A DNA stretch of 64,000 bases from Carboxylicivirga linearis (lineage in GTDB: Bacteria > Bacteroidota > Bacteroidia > Bacteroidales > Marinilabiliaceae): positions 1 to 64,000 of the forward strand of contig NZ_JAGUCO010000014.1 in the NCBI RefSeq assembly GCF_018271995.1, written 5' to 3'. Made by a program: the position numbers and the translations under genes. This document shows positions 9,044-18,927 of the stretch, in pieces. The notes under the pieces were generated by a model. That model saw nothing but the letters and a program-made list of their open reading frames with translations. It was not told the origin of the DNA and searched no databases. Every line of letters starts with the position of its first letter. The stretch's first letter is position 1.

Positions 9044-12000
9044 ATGCGAAAGAATCTACGTATGTTGATGATAATTTGCCTTGCCATTTTATCATTTAAA
9101 TCTTTCGGACAAAAGTTAGATAAGAGTTCACCCGCTCTAATCAAATCTGTTCGAGAAGGAAAGCAGATGGTACCAGTATCACCTGAAAAGATGAAAGGGA
9201 AACCTCTTGATTCGGAAATATACCTGAGAACCTATAAACCTCTTCCTCCATCACCATTTGAACAGGCTCAAATAGGTTTTAGAAAAATGCAAAATGATGT
9301 TTCGTTACAACTTGCCGAAGAATTGGGTGACGAAATATTGTATTCAAACATGATTTATTCCGATACATGGTCTGATTTGGCGATCTATGATATACCTTAC
9401 GGGATTTATTCGTTTTCTGCAAATGAAAATACTGATTTCACAATACATTACGAAAACATAGGATTAAACTGTAATGCAGGGGTATATGCCAACAATAAGT
9501 TTTATGGCATCCATCCTATAACGTTATTTGGTGCATTGAATGGCATTGGTTATTTCGTGGTAAATACCGAAACATGGGAAACAGAGCGAAATTACATTGT
9601 TGACGATGCCGGATATGAAGACATGGCCAGCACTATGACTTTTGACCCGACAACCAATAATATTTTTGCTCTTCGATACAACGAAGAGCTGACTGGGTTT
9701 AACTGGGCAACTTTGGACACTGCATCATTTACATTTAACAACTTAGCCGATTGGTCAGGTTCTTTTACTCCGCTTACGTTATCAACCACCCCAGATGGAA
9801 CAATTTATTGTATTGGCATTAACGGTAATCTTTACACCCTTGATAAAGCAGATGGTACACCAACTTTAGTGGGTGCCACAGGTGTTTATCCGGCCAATTA
9901 CTCTCAATCGGCGGTATACAATGGGCACACAGGTCAGCTATTATGGTGTGCCATGACCTATACAGGATCACATATGTACACGGTTGATTTAAGTACTGGT
10001 GAAGCCTCGCGCTTATTTACATTTGAGAATAATGAGCAAATGGTGGGCTTATTCACTAAATCAACATCAGCAATGGATGAAGCACCAGCTGCCATAAGTG
10101 ATTTGACAATTACGCCCGAATATGATGGTGCTTTAACCGGTACAATCAATTTTACAGTTCCATCGCTTACCTACTCTGGAATTGATTTAAATGAAAACCT
10201 GAATGTTATTACCAAAATAGATGGCATTGTGGTTGATGAACAGGAGCTAGCTCCTGCTTCGGTAGTTAACCTTCCTTACACATTAACAAACGAAAATCAC
10301 ACATTCTCTGTAATTACATCAAACAGTGTTGGAGTAAGCCCAATATCATCTATTACTAAATACATTGGATACGACACACCTGATCTTGTTAAAAATTTAA
10401 GTTATAGCATTAATGAGGGAACTAGCTCATTGAGTTGGGACACTCCAACAGAAGGAAGTCATGGAGGTTACATCGATCCATCATTACTATATTATACTGT
10501 GGTTCGTTTACCGGATAATGTAACTGTTGCCAACCATCTCACTACTTCTTCTTTTTCTGAAACCATGCCATCGCTTATGGCTCGTTATTCATATCAGATT
10601 ACAGCGTACAATGGATCTGACAAGATGGGTTTAACTGCTACCACCAATGAAATCATTTACGGTGATGGCTTTAAACCTCCTTATACGCAAACTTTTGAAG
10701 ATGCTAACTCATTAGAGTATTTCAACATTATTGATAATAATGGAGATGATAACACATGGCAACTTCTTTCTGATGTAATTGCTTACTGGCCTAATTATAA
10801 TGAGGATATTGATGGAGATGATTGGTTAATTACTCCTGCTTTTGAACTAAAAGCCAATGTAAAATATAAACTTACATTCTCAACCAAGGCATTGTGGTCG
10901 CCTTCAATCGAAAGCATGAAAGTTGCTATTGGAACATCTCCATCTGATATTGAAACATTTACCAATGAAATTTGGAATAATGCTGAAATCAACTTTTATG
11001 AATACACTGATCAAATAGTAGAATTTTCAGTTGCTACCGATGGCAAATACCACATCGGTTTTTATGCTTTTTCGGCTAAAGTAACCGGTACAGGATTGTA
11101 TATCGATGATATAAGCTTGGATAAAATTGGAGCCTTTGAAGCCCCGGCTAAAGTGAGCGATTTAACGGTTACACCTGATGCCAATCTCGACTTAAAAGCA
11201 ACCATTTCTTTTACAGCGCCATCGGTTAACCTGAATAATGAAACTCTTTCTGAAATTTCTCAGATAGATATCTACCGAAATAATGACTTTTCGAATAGTA
11301 TACATACATTCACTAATTCTACTGCCGGCGAAACCTTAAGTTGGTTAGACGAAAATGTGCCTTTTGTTGGCTACAATACTTATACAGTTGTTCCTTCAAA
11401 TGCTTCCGGCGAAGGTGAATACGAAAGTACTACTGAGTTTCTTGGTATTTTTACACCTCCTTACTCTGAGACTTTCGACACCAAGTCATCAATGGATATG
11501 TTTACTTTCCTGAGCCTGGCAACAGAAACCAGCAACTGGAGTTATAATGATTGGTCACAGTGTTTAGAAGGTGCCAACTGGAGCAATATAGCGAACGAAT
11601 GGGTATTCTTACCAAGTATAAAACTGAAGGCAAATACGGTATACGAATTTTCGATGGGTTACACAACATATGGACTGGGATCATTTGAGCTAACTCTAGG
11701 TACGGCAGCAAGAACTCGCGGCCAAAATGTGGTCGATAGTTTCTCTACTGAACCAGTTTATTCAATGACTAATGGCAAAGTTCTTTTCTCAACTGATTCG
11801 GAAGGAAACTTTGTTCCAGCTCTTCATATGACTCCTGGTGAAGACTATTGGTATTTCTTTGTTAATATTTTTAATATCAAAATAACAGAGATGGCTTCAA
11901 CCATGGCTCCAGGTACAGTACAAAATATTGTATTAAAAGCTGATGAAAAAGGTGAGAGAAGTGTATCCATTACTTTTAATGCTCCAACTGAAGCATACAA

Positions 12001-14428
12001 TGGAGGCCTGGTTGAATCTATTTCTAAAATTGATATCTTCCATGAGTCAGAGGCAATGCCTTTTAAATCATTTGAAGCACCTTCTCCGGGCGAACAATTA
12101 ACATGGACTGATTCAAATGTACCTTTAGGTTACGTTAAATATGCATTTATTACCCAAAACGAATATGGAACAGGAAAAACTGTGTTAGATTCTGTTTTTG
12201 TGGGTGCTGATTTACCAGTGGCCTTAACTGATGTCAACATTAAAGCCGATGCCAACAATGCTAATTCAACAATAAGTTGGACAGCTCCATTAGGACAAAA
12301 CAATGGTTACATCGATTACAACTCATTAACTTACAATATTTATTTATACGATGCTAACTCAGGTGCTTTCAATCTTGTAAAAGAAAATATTTCAGATACG
12401 TTCTGTAGTATGGAAGAAAACATTACTGATGAGTTGCAACTATTTTATTATGCTGTTAGCCCTGTATTAAATGGTTATGAAGCCGAAGCAGTAATAAATC
12501 ATGTAGTGCTTGGAACTCCATACGCTGTACCTTATCATGAATCTTTCAGCCAGATGAGTTCAACAACTTCACCATGGGTAATAGCTGGTACTACTTATTC
12601 AGAGTGGACATCAACCAGTCAGGTTGGAACCTTAGATGGTTTAACGGTTAATCCACAGGATAACGATGAAGGCATGCTGTTTTTCCATAATCCATATGGT
12701 AACGGAACTGGATATGCCGAATTACCTAAAGTAACTTTATACAAAAAGAATGTGGCAAGTAACAAACTACGCTTCTGGTTATATCAAAGCCCTGAATTAG
12801 CGACCGAAAATTCTGTTGTCTACCTCGAAATTTCTGCGAATGACAATGAATTTGAAATGCTTACAGAAGAAATTCCATTAAATGATGGCGACGGTTGGAC
12901 ACCACATACCTATGATCTCGATGCTTATAAATCGGCTGAATACATTAAGATTCGCATTTATGCATACATTTATACCAACGCCGAGGCACTATTGATGGAT
13001 AACATTAATATCTATTGCGTATTTCCTGAAGACATATCAGCCACAAGTGTTTCTGGACCAGAAACTTTAGTTGCTGGTGAAGAAGCTGAATATTCAATAG
13101 GTATTCAAAATGTTGGCTCAAATGCTATTGTTGGAACCAACTACACTGTTTCACTATACAATGGAAGTAAGTTAATAGAAACCAAAGAAGGTGTTGATCT
13201 GGCATCAGAAGAAGCTGCAAACATCGCATTCAAACTAACTCCATCGGTAACCGAAGCTGGTAACACATGGGACTTAACAGCTACTGTCAACTACAGCAAC
13301 GATCAGATTACGTCGAACAATACCAGCAATCATTTAAGCGTAAATATTGACGTTACAGATCTTCCTTCTGTTAACAATTTAAGTGCAATGACATCTGGTG
13401 ATGTTGTACTTAACTGGAGCGCACCTAACCTCGATTACCTGGTTCCTGAAGTAGAAAGTTTCGAAAACTACACCTCGCTATCCATCAATAATTTTGGTGA
13501 TTGGAAAAGCGTTGATCTCGATGGTCAGTATACCGCTGTTTTAACAGGATTAGAATACGAAAATGCAGGTTCTCCTATGGCTTTCCAGATTTGGAATTAT
13601 GTTGATGCAGGTGCTGAAGAATACAGCCAATTTTTATCGGCTCATTCGGGTGATCAGTGTATGATCAGCTGGTCGTCGGCAGGTGTTTTAGCTTCGGATG
13701 AATCTCCTGTTGATCCGGAAAATAACGATTGGCTAATTTCGAAAGAAATTACTCAAGGTTCGCGTTTAGGCTTCTGGGTAAAACAACCAAGCACCAATTA
13801 TGGCAACGAAACATTTGAGGTTTGGGCATCATCCACATCTGATGCTGTTGAAGACTTTATTTTAGTTGATAGTCAAGAACTAATCACCATAAACTGGACC
13901 TACTATTCCGTTCAATTACCAGCAGATGCTAAGTATTTTGCTATTCGCCATACTTCGGCTTGCTTTGCATTGATGATTGATGATATTGAATTAATTCCGT
14001 TAAATGCTGAAGTACGTCAATACAACTTATTAGGCTACAACGTTTATCGTAACAGCGAAAAAGTAAATAGCCAGTTAGTAACTGAAACAACATACAATGA
14101 CACTCCAGCTACTAATGGTTCTTATTCTTATGCTGTAAATGCAAGTTACGATAAAGGAGAATCAGCCATATCAAACATTGTTGTTGTTGATTATATTTCA
14201 ACCGGAATCAATCCTGAGGCGACTCAAAAAGGATTAATTATCGGCGGAAAAGGTCAAATAACAGTAAAAGATCTGCAAGGTAAAAACATTCGAATTTACA
14301 CGGTCGATGGAGTACAGGTTGATGCTTTTGTTTGCAACAACAATCATGAAATACGATACTTATCAAAAGGTATCTATTTAGTTACTGTTGAAAACATGGA
14401 ACTTTCTTCAAAAATAGCTGTGTACTAA
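9044..14428 (+). CDS. Giant secreted multidomain protein with fibronectin III and choice-of-anchor J modules, T9SS substrate
   Basis: A 1794-residue exported protein with no recognised catalytic centre. A signal peptide (ending SFGQ, about residue 22) is followed by a propeller-like region (about 100-345). After that fibronectin type III-like units alternate with four jelly-roll modules of the choice-of-anchor J/cleaved-adhesin type (about 545-695, 803-950, 1162-1325 and 1465-1652). A CARDB-like unit sits at about 1328-1440. The last 70 residues resemble a T9SS sorting domain (GKNIRIYTVDG then GIYLVTVEN). Similar modules occur in Porphyromonas gingipain/hemagglutinin regions, where they bind host or matrix proteins. 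Here the role may be adhesion or display, an inference. It is co-directional with the secreted protease 85 bp downstream, but a hairpin separates them. Confidence 0.75.
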   Translation: MRKNLRMLMIICLAILSFKSFGQKLDKSSPALIKSVREGKQMVPVSPEKMKGKPLDSEIYLRTYKPLPPSPFEQAQIGFRKMQNDVSLQLAEELGDEILYSNMIYSDTWSDLAIYDIPYGIYSFSANENTDFTIHYENIGLNCNAGVYANNKFYGIHPITLFGALNGIGYFVVNTETWETERNYIVDDAGYEDMASTMTFDPTTNNIFALRYNEELTGFNWATLDTASFTFNNLADWSGSFTPLTLSTTPDGTIYCIGINGNLYTLDKADGTPTLVGATGVYPANYSQSAVYNGHTGQLLWCAMTYTGSHMYTVDLSTGEASRLFTFENNEQMVGLFTKSTSAMDEAPAAISDLTITPEYDGALTGTINFTVPSLTYSGIDLNENLNVITKIDGIVVDEQELAPASVVNLPYTLTNENHTFSVITSNSVGVSPISSITKYIGYDTPDLVKNLSYSINEGTSSLSWDTPTEGSHGGYIDPSLLYYTVVRLPDNVTVANHLTTSSFSETMPSLMARYSYQITAYNGSDKMGLTATTNEIIYGDGFKPPYTQTFEDANSLEYFNIIDNNGDDNTWQLLSDVIAYWPNYNEDIDGDDWLITPAFELKANVKYKLTFSTKALWSPSIESMKVAIGTSPSDIETFTNEIWNNAEINFYEYTDQIVEFSVATDGKYHIGFYAFSAKVTGTGLYIDDISLDKIGAFEAPAKVSDLTVTPDANLDLKATISFTAPSVNLNNETLSEISQIDIYRNNDFSNSIHTFTNSTAGETLSWLDENVPFVGYNTYTVVPSNASGEGEYESTTEFLGIFTPPYSETFDTKSSMDMFTFLSLATETSNWSYNDWSQCLEGANWSNIANEWVFLPSIKLKANTVYEFSMGYTTYGLGSFELTLGTAARTRGQNVVDSFSTEPVYSMTNGKVLFSTDSEGNFVPALHMTPGEDYWYFFVNIFNIKITEMASTMAPGTVQNIVLKADEKGERSVSITFNAPTEAYNGGLVESISKIDIFHESEAMPFKSFEAPSPGEQLTWTDSNVPLGYVKYAFITQNEYGTGKTVLDSVFVGADLPVALTDVNIKADANNANSTISWTAPLGQNNGYIDYNSLTYNIYLYDANSGAFNLVKENISDTFCSMEENITDELQLFYYAVSPVLNGYEAEAVINHVVLGTPYAVPYHESFSQMSSTTSPWVIAGTTYSEWTSTSQVGTLDGLTVNPQDNDEGMLFFHNPYGNGTGYAELPKVTLYKKNVASNKLRFWLYQSPELATENSVVYLEISANDNEFEMLTEEIPLNDGDGWTPHTYDLDAYKSAEYIKIRIYAYIYTNAEALLMDNINIYCVFPEDISATSVSGPETLVAGEEAEYSIGIQNVGSNAIVGTNYTVSLYNGSKLIETKEGVDLASEEAANIAFKLTPSVTEAGNTWDLTATVNYSNDQITSNNTSNHLSVNIDVTDLPSVNNLSAMTSGDVVLNWSAPNLDYLVPEVESFENYTSLSINNFGDWKSVDLDGQYTAVLTGLEYENAGSPMAFQIWNYVDAGAEEYSQFLSAHSGDQCMISWSSAGVLASDESPVDPENNDWLISKEITQGSRLGFWVKQPSTNYGNETFEVWASSTSDAVEDFILVDSQELITINWTYYSVQLPADAKYFAIRHTSACFALMIDDIELIPLNAEVRQYNLLGYNVYRNSEKVNSQLVTETTYNDTPATNGSYSYAVNASYDKGESAISNIVVVDYISTGINPEATQKGLIIGGKGQITVKDLQGKNIRIYTVDGVQVDAFVCNNNHEIRYLSKGIYLVTVENMELSSKIAVY

Positions 14429-14436
14429 TAATATCG

Positions 14437-14462
14437 AAGAGGCTGACTGAGAGCAGCCTCTT
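14437..14462 (+). terminator. Hairpin after the 1794-residue gene
   Basis: AAGAGGCTG (14437-14445) pairs perfectly with CAGCCTCTT (14454-14462) around an 8-base loop. Only a broken T-tract (TCTCTTCC) follows, so termination may be partial, allowing some read-through into the protease gene. Confidence 0.6.
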
Positions 14463-14512
14463 CTCTTCCCTAACTACCTTACTTTTAAATAGAAAAAAAA
14501 AATAAAAGATAG

Positions 14513-17500
14513 ATGAATACATTACGAAATATGCTGGTTTTTGCCTTTCTGATTCAGTTCTCTTTTCTGAGTCAAACTAACGCACAAATTAGCTTTGGTG
14601 GGACACCCATTAGTTTCAGTCAATCAAAACCATTGCCTGAGATTACCAATGTAAGCGTTAACCTGAATGTTGAGAAATTAAAAGCTGAAAATCGAATCAG
14701 CCGCAAAGAGTCTAATACCCCTCCTTGCATAGCAAAAGCAATTCCTGTATCATACGACATGGATAATTCAGGTACCTGGACATCATTAGACAACGGTGGC
14801 GAAATGTGGCAGCTTCGTTTAAAAGCCGAAGGTGCCTTAGCCATCTTATTATCCTACGATAACTTTTACATTCCACAAGAGGCCGAATTATTTATTTACA
14901 ATGCAGATAAATCGCATGTGATTGGTGCCTATACTTTAGATACGCATCCTACTTCAGGGGCTTTTTCGACCGAAATGGTAGCAGGAGACGATATTATTCT
15001 AGAGTATATATCGCCATACAAACACAATCAACTTATCGAAAATGACGATTTTGATAACATACCAGTAATTTCTATCAACAATATCGGGTATGTTTTTGAT
15101 AATGTAGTTATCAAACGATTTCCTGCTTCAGCTGGAATGCAAACCGAAGTGGGTGAATCATCTTCTTGTATGATAAATATTAATTGTAGCGAAGGTGATG
15201 ATTGGCAAACTGAGAAAAAAGGAATTTGTCAGATGTTGATGTATAATTCAAATGCAGCTTCGGGTCCCGGATGGTATGTTTGTTCGGGTAATGTGGTGAA
15301 TAACACTGCTCAGGATTTAACTCCTTATGTATTATCTGCCTTTCACTGTTACGAAGGATCAACAGAGCAGGATTTATCAACCTGGCAGTTTACTTTTAAT
15401 TATGAAGCATCGGGCTGCGAAGATGAAGAGCCTGTTAACACCCATACTATTACCGGTTGTTATTTACGAGTAGCCAGTCCTTTAGAAGGTGGTTCAGATG
15501 GAATTTTATTAGAGTTATCAGAAGATATCCCTTTAGACTGGGATGTTTATTACAATGGATGGGATCGACGTAATATAGTAACTGAAGGTGGAGGTGTTGG
15601 TATTCACCATCCAGCCGGCGACATCAAAAAAATATCAACTTTCGAAACATATTACGAAGGAACTTGGCCCGGAGATGTTTACGGTGCGACCAATGCTCAC
15701 TGGAACCTACAGTTTATTGAAACCGAACACGGACATTCTGTTACTGAAGGAGGATCATCTGGTTCATCATTATTCAATAGTGATCATCTTGTAGTTGGAA
15801 CTCTTACAGGAGGTAATTCAACTTGTTCTTATACATCGGGAAGCAACTACTATGGTAAATTATGGTATCACTGGGATCAATATGGAACTGATGAAACCAC
15901 ACAAATGAAAACCTGGCTCGATCCTTTGGATTTAGGTGTTGAAACTCTGGCTGGTACAGCTCTTAATCCATCATCACCACGCATTAGCAGTGCCTTTCAA
16001 AAAATCGAGCTGACTGGATCGGATGTTATTGGTGTAGCAGGAAGTGCTACCAAAGTAATTATCGAAGGACATAACCTGAATGATATTATTAGCATAACTG
16101 CCGACAATGAGTTTGAAGTTTCAACCAACAATGAAACTTGGGCACAAACAGCTACGCTGCCTCAAGACGGAGGAGCTTTGTACGTGCGTTTTTTGCCATC
16201 TACAATAGGTCATCAAACAGGATTAATTTCGTTAACTAATCCATTAGCTCCAAACTTTTACCTAAGTGTTATCGCATCTAGTTGCCCAGAATTTATTTTT
16301 GATAATTCGGAATTACCCATTGCCACTTACAATGAGCCTTATTCTGTTTGGGCAACCATTAGCAATTCAACAACAGATGCTGCTCACTACGAAACAACAG
16401 AAGGGCAATTTCCATTAGGAGTTGACTTGAATAGTGAAACAGGAGAAATAGCAGGTACCCCATTGGAAGCTGGCACATTCAATATTACTTTATTAGTAAC
16501 TGATGAAAATGGATGTTTTGCTTCCATTGATTACCAGTTATATGTACAATGTGTTACCGTTACAAGTTTTCCATTTATTGAAAGCTTTGAATACGGCTTC
16601 CCTTCATGTTGGTCTGAAGAAGTAGAATCTGGTAAGTTTAAATGGACAAATCAAACCGGAGGGAACAATGGTAGCGAGCACCCTGACACTTCTTTTGACG
16701 GTGAATTCAATATGATATTCCGTACAGAAGATTACAACCCCAATGTATCATATCTGGTAACTCCAACAATGGATATTACATCACTTTCAAATCCTGTTTT
16801 ATCCTTTGCTCATGTTCAGGAAAACTGGTTAGGTGATCAGGATATGCTAAGCGTTTACTATAAAACTTCAAACAATGAAGAATGGAAAGAATTGGCATCT
16901 TACACTGAAGATATTACAGAATGGCAAATGGAAAGTATAGTGTTACCTGAATCAAGCGCAGAGTTGGTAATTGGTTTTAAAGCTACTGGAGGATACGCCT
17001 ATGGTGTTGTTTTAGATAATGTAATGGTCGGAAGTCCGCTTATTACTCCTTCTGAAACAACTCTTGCACTTAGCAAATTTGCCCAGGTTAATAATCAACC
17101 GGTAGCCGAAGTTAATATTACAACATCATCATTAGCTGAAGATATTACCGTTACTTGCTCCGAACCATATTTAGTATCATCTGATGGTATAAACTGGGGA
17201 GCTACTTGCCAGATTGTTAAAGAAGGCGGCATACTTTATATCACTTACACTTCTGCTCCTTCTATGGGTGCCGAAAGCGTAATTAACTTACAAAGTACAA
17301 CTACTGAAACAAACATCACTATTACTGATACATCTACAGGTATTGATGATATTTCTGATGAAAATTCTAATTTCTCAGTTGTAAATCCATTTACCGATGA
17401 ATTAAAAATCACTTGGACTGCTAAATACAACTTTTTAGAAATTATAGATTTGTCAGGACGAAAAGTGTATGATTCTTCTACCATTAGTGAAGTACAAAAT

Positions 17501-17596
17501 ATAAATATTCCTGCATCGTCATGGGCACCTGGTCTATACTGCGTGTATCTCCGGGGCGATAGCCAAACAGATATTATAAAAGTGATTAAGAAATAA
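14513..17596 (+). CDS. Secreted lysyl-endopeptidase-like serine protease with T9SS sorting domain
   Basis: A 1027-residue exported protease. A signal peptide ends near TNAQ (about residue 25). The trypsin-fold domain (about 190-480) has a cysteine-rich start and the catalytic triad of the lysyl endopeptidase/Achromobacter protease I type: His in LSAFHC (about 278), Asp in GGSDGILLEL (about 330) and Ser in GGSSGSSLF (about 415). After it come a putative Ig/cadherin-like domain (about 595-680), a choice-of-anchor J jelly roll (about 684-840), a beta-sandwich and a type A T9SS domain (about 945-1027; IDLSGRKVYD then PGLYCVYL). Cleavage after lysine is the family norm. The specificity pocket was not checked. 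Extracellular or surface action on proteins is likely, perhaps on the neighbouring 1794-residue protein. Confidence 0.85.
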   Translation: MNTLRNMLVFAFLIQFSFLSQTNAQISFGGTPISFSQSKPLPEITNVSVNLNVEKLKAENRISRKESNTPPCIAKAIPVSYDMDNSGTWTSLDNGGEMWQLRLKAEGALAILLSYDNFYIPQEAELFIYNADKSHVIGAYTLDTHPTSGAFSTEMVAGDDIILEYISPYKHNQLIENDDFDNIPVISINNIGYVFDNVVIKRFPASAGMQTEVGESSSCMININCSEGDDWQTEKKGICQMLMYNSNAASGPGWYVCSGNVVNNTAQDLTPYVLSAFHCYEGSTEQDLSTWQFTFNYEASGCEDEEPVNTHTITGCYLRVASPLEGGSDGILLELSEDIPLDWDVYYNGWDRRNIVTEGGGVGIHHPAGDIKKISTFETYYEGTWPGDVYGATNAHWNLQFIETEHGHSVTEGGSSGSSLFNSDHLVVGTLTGGNSTCSYTSGSNYYGKLWYHWDQYGTDETTQMKTWLDPLDLGVETLAGTALNPSSPRISSAFQKIELTGSDVIGVAGSATKVIIEGHNLNDIISITADNEFEVSTNNETWAQTATLPQDGGALYVRFLPSTIGHQTGLISLTNPLAPNFYLSVIASSCPEFIFDNSELPIATYNEPYSVWATISNSTTDAAHYETTEGQFPLGVDLNSETGEIAGTPLEAGTFNITLLVTDENGCFASIDYQLYVQCVTVTSFPFIESFEYGFPSCWSEEVESGKFKWTNQTGGNNGSEHPDTSFDGEFNMIFRTEDYNPNVSYLVTPTMDITSLSNPVLSFAHVQENWLGDQDMLSVYYKTSNNEEWKELASYTEDITEWQMESIVLPESSAELVIGFKATGGYAYGVVLDNVMVGSPLITPSETTLALSKFAQVNNQPVAEVNITTSSLAEDITVTCSEPYLVSSDGINWGATCQIVKEGGILYITYTSAPSMGAESVINLQSTTTETNITITDTSTGIDDISDENSNFSVVNPFTDELKITWTAKYNFLEIIDLSGRKVYDSSTISEVQNINIPASSWAPGLYCVYLRGDSQTDIIKVIKK

Positions 17597-17602
17597 TTCT
17601 TC

Positions 17603-17798
17603 AAGAGGTTGTCCAAAAAGTAATTCTGCAAATGTGGAACCTTTCAAATTGTAATTTTATTTTCAATTAACCCCACCAAACCTCCCCTAAAAGGGAGGCT
17701 TAAGTCCCCTTCAGGGGATTTAGGGGTGACATAAAGTGATATTTTATTACAGATTGAAACTAACGTGGTTTTTATATTTAGTTTTTGGACAACCTCTT
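17603..17798. mobile_element. 196-bp MITE-like fold-back element
   Basis: The ends AAGAGGTTGTCCAAAAA (17603-17619) and its exact complement (17782-17798) form 17-bp perfect terminal inverted repeats. Weaker inverted similarity continues inward for about 40 more bases. The centre holds two G/C-rich hairpins, CCTCCC/GGGAGG and TCCCC/GGGGA (about 17682-17727), in a family of palindromic spacer repeats I recall as common in Bacteroidota. There is no ORF, so it could move only with a transposase from elsewhere. The end sequence resembles IS1182-type termini, from memory. No clear target duplication is seen. It lies between the protease and the metallo-beta-lactamase gene. Confidence 0.6.
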
Positions 17799-17884
17799 TT
17801 TTATTCAATATCAAACCCAAACTATTTATGTTATCTTTTGTTTTGAATTATATACATTTATGGTATTCATTTAAGATAACTGCT

Positions 17885-18607
17885 ATGAAAAATGTTTTAA
17901 CAATACTAACCGTACTTCTTTCTTTTAATATACTATCGGCCCAAGATCAGATTCAAACTCAAAATGGTTCATTCACCATTCATCTTATTGGGCACGGAAC
18001 CCTTTATCTTGAATACAAAGGAACCATTATTCATATCGATCCATGGTCGAAGCTAACTGATTACTCACAACTACCAGATGCCGATTATATATTTATTACG
18101 CACCAACACGGTGATCATTTAGATAACAAAGCCATTTCGAAAATAATTAAAGAAGACACCAAAATATTCGCACCTAAAGTTTGTGATGCTGTTTTATCTG
18201 ACTTTAAAAATGTTAGCTACCTAAAAAATGGAGACTCTTTCAAAACTACTTTCGGAAGTATAGATGCTGTACCTGCCTACAATATTCAGCACATGCGCGA
18301 CGATCAAACTCCATTTCATCCTAAGGGACAAGGAAACGGGTATGTTTTTACAATTGATGGTTCAACTGTATACATTGCCGGAGACACTGAGAACATTCCA
18401 GAAATGAGGGATCTAAAAGGTGTTTATATTGCATTTCTTCCTATGAATCTACCTTATACTATGACACCAGAAATGGTAGCCAATGCATCTGATATGCTTC
18501 AACCAAAAATACTCTATCCTTATCATTTTGGTAATACTGATACAAATGTACTGTTAGACCTGCTAAAAGACTCAGATATTGATATTAGAATAAGAGATAT
18601 GCAATAG
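17885..18607 (+). CDS. Exported metallo-beta-lactamase-fold hydrolase, UlaG/UPF0173-like
   Basis: A 240-residue protein with a signal peptide (ending ILSAQ, about residue 20). The metal-binding motif THQHGDHLD (about residue 71) is HxHxDH, and further ligands are probable in the AGDTE motif and in the C-terminal YPYHFGNT. The short fold with GHGTLYLEYKG near the start resembles the UlaG/UPF0173 group rather than true beta-lactamases. The substrate is unknown, and periplasmic location is inferred from the signal peptide. The ATG at 17885 is chosen over an upstream in-frame GTG (17765), because the upstream 40 codons lie partly in the fold-back element and would bury the signal peptide. Confidence 0.8.
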   Translation: MKNVLTILTVLLSFNILSAQDQIQTQNGSFTIHLIGHGTLYLEYKGTIIHIDPWSKLTDYSQLPDADYIFITHQHGDHLDNKAISKIIKEDTKIFAPKVCDAVLSDFKNVSYLKNGDSFKTTFGSIDAVPAYNIQHMRDDQTPFHPKGQGNGYVFTIDGSTVYIAGDTENIPEMRDLKGVYIAFLPMNLPYTMTPEMVANASDMLQPKILYPYHFGNTDTNVLLDLLKDSDIDIRIRDMQ

Positions 18608-18927
18608 AGTCTTAGTTTTTTAATATTTAACTTTTAATAGTTAATATCGTATTTTTTGAATTATTTAAGAAAGATTTTAAAATCCATTCCACAATCCTTA
18701 AACAAAGTAAATAGATTCTACTTTTACCAAACAATCCATTTCTTATAAGCCTAACCATATGCTTATTATCATTTTTTCGATAGGATAAACAATAGATAAC
18801 ATTTGAAGTAAAATCATCTGAAACCAAGAGAAATATCAGACTAGTAGCCTAAGTATTAAAACATTTCTGAATTTTAATACTATTTTTGTAGAAATATTTT
18901 TTTTTGCAAACCTTCATCACCTCTCGA
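18608..18927. other. Intergenic region upstream of the efflux operon
   Basis: 320 bp, strongly AT-rich. The only structured part is the palindrome and promoter box at 18852-18888. A 66-codon minus-strand frame at 18627-18827 has no recognisable motif and is not called. Confidence 0.5.
18852..18888 (+). promoter_or_regulatory. Palindromic operator abutting the efflux promoter box
   Basis: AGTATTAAAA (18852-18861) and TTTTAATACT (18872-18881) are perfect 10-bp inverted arms separated by 10 bp. The last base of the right arm is the first of TATTTTTG (18881-18888), an exact Bacteroidota -7 box, placed 40 bp before the ATG at 18928. A dimeric repressor bound here would cover the region between -33 and -7. 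No TTTG -33 box is seen. Confidence 0.55.

Noticed and set aside
18627-18827. 66-codon minus-strand ORF between the metallo-beta-lactamase and efflux genes
   Set aside because: AT-rich intergenic DNA, no motif, no ribosome site and no promoter box. Could be a decayed gene but nothing supports it.
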